Of a stretch of DNA of 16,029 nucleotides, positions 7,510 through 14,524 are shown piece after piece. This DNA is from Pseudomonadota bacterium. Its GTDB lineage: Bacteria; Pseudomonadota; Alphaproteobacteria; Rhizobiales; Hyphomicrobiaceae. Below the pieces are notes generated by a model, which worked only from the letters and a program-made list of their open reading frames with translations, was not told the DNA's origin and did not search any database. The stretch is taken from assembly GCA_023426855.1 (NCBI GenBank), contig JAEZBU010000171.1, positions 1 through 16,029 on the forward strand, read 5' to 3'. Both the position numbers and the translations under genes were made by a program. The stretch's first letter is position 1, and each line of letters opens with the position of its first letter.

Positions 7510-7652
7510 TCAACCGAGCCACAGTTGTCATCCCGGTGCTTGTCACCGGGATCCATCCAACTGCACCTGTCGACGCCAGCCGTGAATAGATCCCGGGCAC
7601 AAGGCCCGGGGTGACCAGGATGGGCAACATTCGACCTAAATCGGAAATGCCC
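7510..7652. repeat. Dispersed two-hairpin palindromic repeat, copy 2
   Basis: This is the second copy of the element at 1-145, in the same orientation. Hairpin 1 (7530-7552) is identical to copy 1. Hairpin 2 (7590-7612) keeps stem and loop with one G-T wobble near its base. The middle (about 7565-7589) has drifted most, while the tail of about 28 nt ending at 7652 is identical. The last base is shared with the TAG stop codon of the TPR gene on the minus strand, so the element forms the immediate 3' flank of that gene. Confidence 0.87.
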
Positions 7653-8347
7653 TAGATGCCCTGCCCGCCGACCTCGCGCTCCAGATCGTCAACGGCCTGC
7701 TTGGCGCCTTGTGCGAAAGGATGCACGTCGAGCAAACGCTGATACGCCGTCAGCGCGCCTTTCTTCTCGCCGATCTCGCGCAGGATGTGGCCCAGAGCGC
7801 CAAGCGCGCGGTAATGGTTAGGATCGAGCGCCAGCGACCGGCGCAGATCGCCCACAGCGCGCTCGACGTCCCCTTCCAGATAGAGCACATGCGCCCGCTG
7901 GCTCCAGCCTTCCGCATAATCGGGGGCCTGCTCGACAACCGCGTCGAACATCTGCAATGCCAGCGCCGGGTTCTTATCCTCGACAGCCTTCAGCGCGCGG
8001 GCCATCAGCACGGTGACGGTATCGCTGCCCGATACAGCCCATAGCCGGACGATTGCCAGACTGGTTTTCTGAGACGCCTGCTCGTCCTCCGCCGTCGCGA
8101 GCAGAGCGTACAGGTTGTCGAGCATCTTGGCGCGCTCGGTAGCGCTATCGGGGATCGTCTCGGCGATCTGCGGCGGCTTGGCCTCGGCTTCGTCGCCCTC
8201 GGGCGCCGCGTCCGGCGTCTCGGTCGCCGGTGGCACATTCTGCGGTTCCGGCGTCTGCGCCAGCACTGGCCAGGTCGCGAACACAAACAACGCCACGAGC
8301 GCTCCGCTCATAGCGTTAACCAATCGTGAAGTGTAGGAGCTACGCAT
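7652..8347 (-). CDS. Exported tetratricopeptide repeat protein
   Basis: A 231-residue protein with an N-terminal signal sequence (residues about 8-30, ending PVLA-QT) and an acidic, Pro-rich linker (31-65). The helical C-terminal part holds three TPR units near 110-143, 144-177 and 178-211, with recognisable YAEGWSQRAHVLYLEGD, AVGDLRRSLALDPNHYRALGALG and GALTAYQRLLDVHP patterns. TPRs bind proteins, so a periplasmic adaptor is likely, but no partner can be named. Start: ATG 8347 gives a clean signal peptide. An upstream ATG-less extension is open to 8434, and ATG 8311 is an alternative. None has a good binding site. The gene lies next to rpmJ and ends against the second palindromic repeat. Confidence 0.82.
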   Translation of the reverse strand: MRSSYTSRLVNAMSGALVALFVFATWPVLAQTPEPQNVPPATETPDAAPEGDEAEAKPPQIAETIPDSATERAKMLDNLYALLATAEDEQASQKTSLAIVRLWAVSGSDTVTVLMARALKAVEDKNPALALQMFDAVVEQAPDYAEGWSQRAHVLYLEGDVERAVGDLRRSLALDPNHYRALGALGHILREIGEKKGALTAYQRLLDVHPFAQGAKQAVDDLEREVGGQGI

Positions 8348-8463
8348 GCGCGCACAATAAGATGCCCTGACCTGGTGGTCAAAGCTCCAATGCGGCATAA
8401 GCGATTTGTCGCCGTGCGTCAGAGGCCGGGGCACGCAGAGCGCGTGCTCAGCCCGACAGCCGA

Positions 8464-8589
8464 TCAGCCCTGGCGGGCCTTGAAGCGGCGCTGCGTCTTG
8501 TTGATGATGTACACGCGGCCCTTGCGACGGACAACGCGGTTATCACGATGGCGCGAGCGCAGCGACTTGAGTGAATTCTTGACTTTCAT
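8464..8589 (-). CDS. rpmJ: 50S ribosomal protein bL36, zinc-free type
   Basis: A 41-residue protein beginning MKVKNSLKSLRSRHRD and ending NKTQRRFKARQG, the length and sequence of bL36 of the YkgO (C-minus) type. It is very basic. The Cys/His zinc ligands of the zinc-ribbon form are absent, so it does not need zinc. In alphaproteobacteria this form is usually the only bL36. It sits outside any ribosomal protein operon, on the same strand as the TPR gene, which starts about 117 nt downstream. The binding site is weak (GGAC about 8 nt before the ATG). Confidence 0.95.
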   Translation of the reverse strand: MKVKNSLKSLRSRHRDNRVVRRKGRVYIINKTQRRFKARQG

Positions 8590-8791
8590 GGCACGTCCGT
8601 AGCCCTCGGGCCGAAGGCCACGCAGGTCCTCTAGTCAATCTGGAATAGCCCAAGAGGGCAGGAAAACCCGCCCGCAAACTTCCGGGGCACAAGGACCACA
8701 AAACAGGCGCATCAGTCAAGCCTGGATTGCCACTTTCAGACAGAAGCCGACTTGTCCGCGCCACTTTCACACACTGTCAACGTCTCGAAGC

Positions 8792-8820
8792 TTGCGCGTG
8801 CGACGTTGCGTCCGCATAAG
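8792..8820 (+). promoter_or_regulatory. Possible sigma-70 promoter of the HAD-CinA unit
   Basis: TTGCGC (8792-8797), a 17-nt spacer and CATAAG (8815-8820) lie 28 nt before the HAD start codon. Spacing is ideal, but the hexamers match consensus only partly. Confidence 0.3.
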
Positions 8821-8848
8821 GTCCAATCGGCCATGTGGGAGAGACACA

Positions 8849-9568
8849 ATGCGCCTGCACGACTTCAAAGTCCTGACCTTCGACTGCTACGGCACCCTGA
8901 TTGACTGGGAAACCGGAATGACGAAGGCGCTGCAGCCGCTCGTCGCGCGCGCTGGTCGCAATCTGAGCCGCGACCAGATTCTGGAAGCGCACGCACGGCA
9001 CGAATCCCAGCAGCAGCTTGTTACTCCAGCCAAGCGCTATAGCGACTTGCTAGCCGTGGTCTACAAGCGGCTTGCGGAGGAATGGGGCACACCCGCGGCC
9101 TGGTCGGAATGCCTGGCCTACGGCCAGTCGATCGGCGATTGGCCTGCCTTCCCGGACTCGGCAGACGCGCTCGCTTATCTGAAACAGCACTACAAGCTGG
9201 TCATCCTGTCGAACGTCGACAACGAAAGCTTCGCGCTCAGCAATCTGAGGCTGAAGGTGGAATTCGACGCGATCTATACGGCCGAGGATATCGGTTCCTA
9301 CAAGCCTGCGGCCGGCAACTTCGCCTATATGCTGGACAAGCTGGCGACGCTCGGCGTGCAGAAAAACGAAATCCTGCACACCGCCGAAAGCCTGTTTCAT
9401 GACCATGCCCCGGCCAACGCGATCGGCCTGGCGTCCTGCTGGATCCATCGCCGGCATGCTGAAGGCGGGTTCGGCGCAACGATGACACCAGCGCTGATGC
9501 CGCGCCATGATTTCCGCTTCACCAGCATGGGCGAGATGGCCAACGCGCACCGCTCTGAAGCCCACTAG
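8849..9568 (+). CDS. HAD superfamily hydrolase, haloacid dehalogenase type II-like
   Basis: A 239-residue cytoplasmic hydrolase. Motif I is FDCYGTLID (11-19) with nucleophile D12 and Tyr at the +2 position, as in 2-haloacid dehalogenases (DAYGTL) rather than the DxD of phosphatases. Motif II is ILSNVDN (S121, N122), motif III is SYKP (K152), and the acidic motif IV is near HDHAPAN (D185). The cap region is about 25-95. The usual dehalogenase motif IV (SSNxxD) reads TAESLFHDH, so the substrate may not be a haloacid. Start: ATG 8849 follows GGGAGA with 5-nt spacing; the frame is open upstream to 8792, but that part contains the putative promoter. The CinA-like gene follows after 30 nt on the same strand and is probably co-transcribed. 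Confidence 0.88.
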   Translation: MRLHDFKVLTFDCYGTLIDWETGMTKALQPLVARAGRNLSRDQILEAHARHESQQQLVTPAKRYSDLLAVVYKRLAEEWGTPAAWSECLAYGQSIGDWPAFPDSADALAYLKQHYKLVILSNVDNESFALSNLRLKVEFDAIYTAEDIGSYKPAAGNFAYMLDKLATLGVQKNEILHTAESLFHDHAPANAIGLASCWIHRRHAEGGFGATMTPALMPRHDFRFTSMGEMANAHRSEAH

Positions 9569-9598
9569 CCGCCACGCTCGCCGAAAGGATTTGCGCTG

Positions 9599-10078
9599 AT
9601 GGAAACCCTGCTACCCCTGGCGCAAGCTGTCGCGAACCGTCTTCGCGCACGCGGCGAGACAATCGCCGTATCCGAATCCTCGGCGGGTGGATTGATCAGC
9701 GCCGCCCTGCTCTCCCAGCCCGGCGCCTCGGCCTACTTTCTCGGCGGCGGCGTGGTTTACACGGCGCAGGCCCGCAGTGCGCTGCTGGGCATCACCGAAA
9801 CTGACATGATCGGAATGCGCTCTGCCAGCGAGCCTTATGCCGCGCTGCTGGCGCGAACGGTTCGCACGTGTCATGGCGCAACGTGGGGACTTGCCGAAAC
9901 CGGCGCCACCGGCCCGACTGGCAACCGCTATGGTGATCCGGCTGGTCATGCCTGCATCGCTATCAGCGGCCCGGTCGAACGCGTCCTGACATTGCGGACT
10001 GGCAATGCCGACCGGCAGAAGAACATGCGCGCGTTCGCAGCCAAGGCATTGGAAACGCTGGCTGAAGCCCTGAGCTGA
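9599..10078 (+). CDS. CinA C-terminal domain protein (PncC-like), atypical active site
   Basis: 159 residues forming a stand-alone CinA C-terminal domain. Typical members (PncC) deamidate nicotinamide mononucleotide in NAD recycling. Family signposts are VSESSAGGL (24-32), AYFLGGGVVYT (45-55), SASEPYAALLA (75-85) and the nucleotide-contacting DRQKNMR (138-144). Two otherwise conserved spots differ. The lysine of the NEAK motif is Arg59 in TAQARSALLG, and the SGIAGP loop reads ETGATGP (100-106). Activity may therefore be altered or lost. AAAGGA precedes the ATG by about 10 nt. It follows the HAD gene closely and is convergent with the subtilase-like gene. Confidence 0.85.
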   Translation: METLLPLAQAVANRLRARGETIAVSESSAGGLISAALLSQPGASAYFLGGGVVYTAQARSALLGITETDMIGMRSASEPYAALLARTVRTCHGATWGLAETGATGPTGNRYGDPAGHACIAISGPVERVLTLRTGNADRQKNMRAFAAKALETLAEALS

Positions 10079-10099
10079 AACCGAGGTATCGGCTTACGA

Positions 10100-10837
10100 T
10101 CAGCGTGCCAGCATGGCCCGGCGCAACCCGGCCCCATCGAGATCGGGCGACCGCGCAGCTTCCTCCGCCGCACGCGCAGCAAGACGCGCTGCCGCTGCCA
10201 ACGCGGGCGCAACCTGCGCGGGGCCACCATCGAACCCCGGCGCTTCCGTACCGCCCTCATCGGCAGGCACGGCCAGCACATTGGGCAAGCCCAGAGCCGA
10301 CGGATAAGTTTTCTGATCAGCCGAACCGCTCACCGCCGCGACGACGATGAGAAGCTGCGCAAAGTGCTCCGCAGCCTGCCGGAATATCTCCCACTGCTCA
10401 TGCGCCGAGCTGCTGATTGTCAGCAAAACGACCCGCGCCGGAGTCTGGCCAGCGAATGCGAGCCCCCGCGCCAGGCCCATCGCATTTTCCGGATCGATGC
10501 GCACTGGCACCAGCCGGACGTCGGGTGACGATTTCAGCAGCAGGTTTGCGGTCGCCGTAGCATCGCCGCCATGCGCCTCCGGCGCGGCGCCGTTGGTGAC
10601 GTCGAACGGACGGTTGTCGGAATCAACGAAATCCCAGCCGATGATGTCGCCTTCTCCGTCACGAGCCAGACGTTCCGCGATGCCGGGCTGGGTGTAGTTA
10701 ACGCCAACGGAGAGCAGCACGACCGGGACACCGCCGGCCATACGCCCGACCGGCACCGCGGGATCTTTGTCCTGCGCCATTGCAGGCGCCACCAGGGCCA
10801 GTATCATCGCGATCACGAGAGAAAGCCGGCGCTTCAT
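10100..10837 (-). CDS. Exported subtilase-like protein with lost catalytic residues (pseudoprotease)
   Basis: 245 residues with a clear signal peptide (MKRRLSLVIAMILALVAPAMA, cut after A21). I recognise a shrunken subtilase (S8) fold by motif order. VVLLSVGVNYTQPGI aligns with the xVIDTGVDYxHP motif, Ser43 replacing the catalytic Asp. EAHGGDATATANLLL (88-101) aligns with the HGTxVAG region and keeps His89. VRLVPVRI and ARVVLLTIS follow as in subtilases. LLIVVAAVSG aligns with the FVAAAGN motif, Ser170 replacing the oxyanion Asn. GPAQVAPALAAAARL aligns with GTSMAAPHVAG, Ala207 replacing the nucleophile Ser. It ends with LDGAGLRRAML like subtilase C-terminal helices. It should not be a protease; a binding or scaffold role is inferred. 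Start ATG 10837 lies 7 nt after the mobB stop codon, with AGGGG 12 nt upstream inside mobB, so it is the third gene of the mobA-mobB unit. The family call is by eye. Confidence 0.65.
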   Translation of the reverse strand: MKRRLSLVIAMILALVAPAMAQDKDPAVPVGRMAGGVPVVLLSVGVNYTQPGIAERLARDGEGDIIGWDFVDSDNRPFDVTNGAAPEAHGGDATATANLLLKSSPDVRLVPVRIDPENAMGLARGLAFAGQTPARVVLLTISSSAHEQWEIFRQAAEHFAQLLIVVAAVSGSADQKTYPSALGLPNVLAVPADEGGTEAPGFDGGPAQVAPALAAAARLAARAAEEAARSPDLDGAGLRRAMLAR

Positions 10838-10844
10838 CACTGAA

Positions 10845-11390
10845 TCAAGCCCCTTTGCTCTCGGACGCAACGCCAGCCAGCGTCAGAACCCCCGCGATAT
10901 GCTCCGCTATCGCAGCAATATCGTCCAACTCAAACACCGGCACGGACGCCCGCGCCACCGCATGATCGGCCGCGATGGCAATGATATTCGCGTCGGTATC
11001 GGCCAGCGGCTCGCGCGTTGCCGCCTGCAATCGGCGCACCTCGACCTTCGGGATTGGCGCTGACTTGTAACCCTCGACAATGATCAGATCGCACGGCCCG
11101 AGCATTGTCAGCACGTCGGCCAGATCCGGCTCGCGATCCGCGCCAAGGTCTGCAACGACGATTGTCCGCCCCGGCGAAATCAGCGCGGTTTGCACGGCTC
11201 CGGCTTGTCTGTGCCTGGCGCTATCCGTTCCGCTGTCATCCAGACTGACGGTGTGGTGCGCATGTTTGACGGTCGCGACCCTCAGACCACGGCGCGCGAA
11301 TTCCTCGACCAGTCGCACGACCAGTGTCGTCTTGCCGGAGCTCTTCCAGCCTGCAATTCCGACGACAGGCGGCGGCTCGGATCGCGACAT
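10845..11390 (-). CDS. mobB: Molybdopterin-guanine dinucleotide biosynthesis adaptor MobB
   Basis: A 181-residue GTP-binding P-loop protein that assists MobA in attaching GMP to molybdopterin. Walker A is GWKSSGKTTL (14-23). The family motifs VKHAHH (41-46), DSARHRQAGA (56-65) and IIVEGYK follow. MobB proteins are usually 160-180 residues, so it is full length. The ATG directly follows the mobA TGA with no gap, and GAGG inside the last mobA codons gives a binding site with 6-nt spacing, so translation is coupled. The subtilase-like gene starts 7 nt after its stop. Confidence 0.94.
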   Translation of the reverse strand: MSRSEPPPVVGIAGWKSSGKTTLVVRLVEEFARRGLRVATVKHAHHTVSLDDSGTDSARHRQAGAVQTALISPGRTIVVADLGADREPDLADVLTMLGPCDLIIVEGYKSAPIPKVEVRRLQAATREPLADTDANIIAIAADHAVARASVPVFELDDIAAIAEHIAGVLTLAGVASESKGA

Positions 11391-12041
11391 TCAGGCCTCA
11401 CCCCTGTTCTCGATCAGCGCGCACGCTTCATCCAACTCAAGCGGTGTATTGGCGTTGAAGAATGGATCGATCATACGCCCGTGGAAGCGCAGCAGCGGAA
11501 AATCCACCACCACGTTATCGTGCGCCAGCACCCAGTCGAGGACTTTGCGGTCGCCCGCTTTCAGGTGGGCTTCCAGACCATCCGCGAGCGACACCGGCCA
11601 CAGACCAATCACCGGATGGGTCCGCCCCTGCGATGCCGCGACCGCGATCCGACCGGGCGCTGCGTCCGCACCTGCGAGAAGCCGGCTTGCCAGATCCAGC
11701 GGCAGGAATGGCGCGTCCGTCGAGGTCGTCACGATCCATCGCGCGTCAGGCGTCGCCGATCGTGCCCACATCATGGCGGCGTGGATACCCGCCAGCGGCC
11801 CTGCGAAACCGCCGATGCTGTCTGCTACGACGGGCAGGTCGAATGGCGCAAATCGAGCCGGATCGCCATTGGCGTTGATCAACAGTGTGCCGACCTGCGG
11901 CTGCAGCCGTTCGATCACGTGCATCAGCAAAGGGCGGCCGGCAAGATCACGCAGGCACTTGTCGCCGCCGCCCATCCTGCGCGACAGGCCGCCGGCGAGC
12001 AGAACGCCGGTCAGCATGCGGGATGGATCGGAAACGGCCAT
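11391..12041 (-). CDS. mobA: Molybdenum cofactor guanylyltransferase MobA
   Basis: Transfers GMP from GTP to molybdopterin to make the guanine dinucleotide cofactor of DMSO reductase-type enzymes. 216 residues: nucleotide-binding LLAGGLSRRMGGGDK (14-28), INANGD (55-60), GPLAGIHAAM (81-90), the metal-binding Asp in TSTDAPFLP (D109), and the C-terminal FFNANTPLEL that is typical of MobA. Start: ATG 12041 places the nucleotide loop at the usual distance. The frame is open to 12200, but that part has no family resemblance. No strong binding site is seen at 12041; ATG 12017 is a shorter alternative. It is the first gene of the mobA-mobB-subtilase-like unit and is divergent from mrp. No molybdenum enzyme lies in the window. 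Confidence 0.94.
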   Translation of the reverse strand: MAVSDPSRMLTGVLLAGGLSRRMGGGDKCLRDLAGRPLLMHVIERLQPQVGTLLINANGDPARFAPFDLPVVADSIGGFAGPLAGIHAAMMWARSATPDARWIVTTSTDAPFLPLDLASRLLAGADAAPGRIAVAASQGRTHPVIGLWPVSLADGLEAHLKAGDRKVLDWVLAHDNVVVDFPLLRFHGRMIDPFFNANTPLELDEACALIENRGEA

Positions 12042-12244
12042 TTGCTGGACTTTCAATCGCGACGCCGGATGGCAACGGATGTAATCCGGGCGGCAGAGGG
12101 TCGCAAGCGCCGCAAATGGCCGAATGCATCCGCTATCGGCCGTGACTTCCGCATGCGCCCCTGCCAAAATGCTCGGCAAAACGCCGGGCTGCCTGGGCAC
12201 GATGCACAGAGGCCCGCTACACGGATGCTCCTGGGAGATCGCTG

Positions 12245-13780
12245 ATGGCGGTGACGAAGACGCAGGTCCTTGATGAACTGCGCCGGGTGAAAGGCCCGAA
12301 CCTCGAAGGCAATATTGTCGAACTCGGCTTGGTCTCCGAGATCCTGCTGAAGGACGAGCGGGTCTATTTCTCGATCACCGTTCCCGCCGAGCGCGCCAAC
12401 GAGTTGGAGCCTTTGCGTCAGGCCGCCGAACAGGTCGTCAGTAAGATTGCGGGCGTCAAAGGGGTTACCGCGGTGCTGACGGCGGAGGCGGCTGGCGGTG
12501 CGGGCCGGCCGGCGCCACAGCGATCGAGCGGCGGCCATACGGCCGAACATCCCCGCGTACAGCAGGCGCGTGCGCAGGCGACGGCAGCGCAAGCCGGCAC
12601 GCCGGCTGGCGGTCCCGCAACCCAGCGCCCGCAGGCCGGCGGCGCGCGTCAGGCCCCTGGCGTGCCCGGCGTCAAACATCTCATCGCCGTCGCCTCCGGC
12701 AAAGGCGGGGTCGGCAAGTCCACCACCGCGGTCAATCTCGCGCTTGGGCTGCGCGCCCTCGGCCTCAAGGTCGGCATTCTCGACGCTGACATTTACGGAC
12801 CATCGCAGCCCCGCCTGCTCGGCCTGAGCGGACGGCCGCAGGTTGCGTCAGGCAAGACGCTGAAGCCGATGCAGGGCTATGGGCTGGAAGTGATGTCGAT
12901 GGGATTCCTGGTCGAGGAAGGCACCCCGATCATCTGGCGTGGTCCGATGGTGGTTTCGGCGCTGAATCAGATGCTGCGCGAAGTGACCTGGGGCGATCTC
13001 GATGTCATGGTCATCGACATGCCGCCCGGCACTGGCGACGTCCAGCTCACCATTGCGCAGCAGGTGCCGCTGTCCGGCGCGATCATCGTATCAACACCGC
13101 AGGATCTGGCGCTGATCGACGCGCGCAAGGGCCTGAACATGTTCCGCAAAGTCGATGTGCCGGTTCTCGGCATCATCGAGAACATGAGCTACTTCCTGTG
13201 CCCCAAGTGCGGCGAGCGCGCTGACGTGTTCGGCCATGGCGGCGCGCGTGATGAGGCCGAAAAGCTCGGCCTGCCGTTCCTCGGTGCGGTGCCACTGCAC
13301 ATGGAAATCCGCGAACGGTCGGACTCGGGGCAACCCGTCGTCGCGTCCAATCCGGACAGTGGCCACGCGCAGGCTTATCGCGAGATCGCTGCGCGGGTTT
13401 GGGACGAGGTGCTGACCTCTCAGGGTAATCGCGTCAAGCCGCCGGCGCTCGATGTCAGCCCGGCCAGCGACGCGCTGAAGATACGCTTCGAGGGGGGTGA
13501 TACCTATGAGCTGTCGGCCGAAATGCTGCGCGTGATGAGCCCGTCTGCCGAGGTGCAGGGCCACAGTCCCGAGCAGCGCGTGACGGTAGCGCGCAAGCGC
13601 AACGTCAAGATCAAGGAGCTGCGTCCGGTCGGCAATTACGCAGTGCGCATCGCGTTCGACGACGGCCACGACACCGGCCTTTACACCTGGCCGTACCTTG
13701 AGCTTCTCGGTCAGCAGAAGGACAAGCGTTGGGCCGGCTACCTGGCTGAGTTGCAGGAAAAAGGGCTCAGCCGCGGGTAA
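12245..13780 (+). CDS. mrp: Mrp/ApbC iron-sulfur carrier ATPase with DUF59 and DUF971 domains
   Basis: A 511-residue cytoplasmic Fe-S cluster carrier. Domains: DUF59/MIP18 (about 5-80, with EGNIVELGLVSEI), an Ala/Pro/Gln-rich linker (82-140), the Mrp P-loop ATPase (143-390) and a C-terminal DUF971 domain (about 398-508, with DALKIRFEGGDTYELSAEMLRVMSPSAEVQGH and YLELLGQQ). The deviant Walker A is SGKGGVGKST (151-160), followed by LDADIYGPSQPRLLG and VIDMPPGTGD. The cluster-binding CxxC is C319-P-K-C322. Many bacterial Mrp proteins stop after the ATPase. This three-part order is that of plastid HCF101, which delivers 4Fe-4S clusters. GGGAG about 8 nt before ATG 12245 supports the start. It is divergent from mobA and ends 30 nt before the convergent XRE gene stop. 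Confidence 0.96.
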   Translation: MAVTKTQVLDELRRVKGPNLEGNIVELGLVSEILLKDERVYFSITVPAERANELEPLRQAAEQVVSKIAGVKGVTAVLTAEAAGGAGRPAPQRSSGGHTAEHPRVQQARAQATAAQAGTPAGGPATQRPQAGGARQAPGVPGVKHLIAVASGKGGVGKSTTAVNLALGLRALGLKVGILDADIYGPSQPRLLGLSGRPQVASGKTLKPMQGYGLEVMSMGFLVEEGTPIIWRGPMVVSALNQMLREVTWGDLDVMVIDMPPGTGDVQLTIAQQVPLSGAIIVSTPQDLALIDARKGLNMFRKVDVPVLGIIENMSYFLCPKCGERADVFGHGGARDEAEKLGLPFLGAVPLHMEIRERSDSGQPVVASNPDSGHAQAYREIAARVWDEVLTSQGNRVKPPALDVSPASDALKIRFEGGDTYELSAEMLRVMSPSAEVQGHSPEQRVTVARKRNVKIKELRPVGNYAVRIAFDDGHDTGLYTWPYLELLGQQKDKRWAGYLAELQEKGLSRG

Positions 13781-13802
13781 GCCCCTTATCTCGTTGTGTG
13801 GA

Positions 13803-13822
13803 GAGAACGCTTAGGCGTTCTC
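13803..13822. terminator. Perfect hairpin between convergent mrp and XRE genes
   Basis: GAGAACGC (13803-13810), loop TTAG, GCGTTCTC (13815-13822) form an 8-bp stem between the mrp stop and the XRE 3' end; the loop contains the XRE stop codon. There is no T run on either strand, so a bidirectional terminator or an end-protecting hairpin is only inferred. Confidence 0.45.
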
Positions 13823-14365
13823 CAAGCCGCCGAGAGAGCTGCCCGTCGGGTCAGCGCTCAGCCTTGCAATCAACGCGTCAATTTCGGCCTGCGAGAAGTT
13901 GGCGACCCGCCGCTCCAGCAGCGACATGAGATGCGCGCGGGAAGTCACGAGCAGGTTCTGGCTCAATTCCTGAGGTGATTTGTCGAAGGAGAACCGACTT
14001 GGTTCCTCCTGAAAGCCAATTCCGGCTGATGCTGGCCCACGATTGGCTGCATTGCCAGGGCCAGGAGAAAATCCCGTGTCGCTCGTTGCGGATGTCAGTC
14101 CGGCGGCGACATCGCCACCACTCACCAACATGTCGACGCGCACATTGAGCACATCGGCCATTTTGCCGAGCATCGCGACACTGGGCTCGACCTCCCCGCG
14201 CTCCCACCGGGTATAGCGGTTTTCGTCGATCTCGAGCGCTTGCGCGAAGGCGCGCGCCGTGCGGTAACCGCGCAGCACACGAAGTTGCTTCAGTCTCGTT
14301 GCAAACGCGGAAGATCCCTGCCGCTCAGCGGGTTGTTCTCTTCCGCTCTCCGTTTTTCCGTCCAT
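13811..14365 (-). CDS. XRE-family helix-turn-helix regulator with uncharacterised C-terminal part
   Basis: 184 residues. An XRE/Cro-type HTH lies at about 24-83: RLKQLRVLRGYRTARAFAQAL, then ENRYTRWERGEVEPS and MLGKMADVLNV, with the recognition helix around ENRYTRWE. A Gly/Ser-rich linker (about 84-125) follows, then a helical tail (130-172, LSQNLLVTSRAHLMSLLERR and QAEIDALIARLSADP) that I cannot assign. It is too short for a peptidase or cupin sensor domain. Start: ATG 14365 is used. GTG 14401 is in frame 36 nt upstream, and neither has a clear binding site. A plausible promoter lies at 14437-14466. It is on the same strand as mbfA, 159 nt downstream of it. An autoregulator or local regulator is possible, but the target is unknown. 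Confidence 0.82.
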   Translation of the reverse strand: MDGKTESGREQPAERQGSSAFATRLKQLRVLRGYRTARAFAQALEIDENRYTRWERGEVEPSVAMLGKMADVLNVRVDMLVSGGDVAAGLTSATSDTGFSPGPGNAANRGPASAGIGFQEEPSRFSFDKSPQELSQNLLVTSRAHLMSLLERRVANFSQAEIDALIARLSADPTGSSLGGLENA

Positions 14366-14436
14366 ACTGCGAGACTTGCGGACTTGCGATGCGGAAATCA
14401 CGGGAATTTAGAGAAGACTGTAGACTAAAATCGCAT

Positions 14437-14466
14437 ATAATCTTCATAAAATGATATATTGATCAA
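14437..14466 (-). promoter_or_regulatory. Possible promoter of the XRE gene in an AT-rich island
   Basis: Minus strand TTGATC (14466-14461), an 18-nt spacer, then GATTAT (14442-14437). Each hexamer matches 4 of 6 consensus bases. The 14405-14465 stretch is markedly AT-rich compared with the rest of the window, and TGATATATTGATCA (14452-14465) is an imperfect dyad that could be an operator. Confidence 0.4.
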
Positions 14467-14524
14467 CGTTCACGCAAAATAGTGTCCGATTGTGGCCTGA
14501 GAAGCGCGTCATCGCACAGATACT

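Noticed and set aside
7363..7614. Small plus-strand frame between pyk and the TPR gene
   Set aside because: It crosses the second repeat copy and has no support as a gene.
11190..12245. Open frame of 351 codons on the plus strand
   Set aside because: It is antisense to mobA and mobB, which are firmly identified. It has no signal peptide, motifs or binding site.
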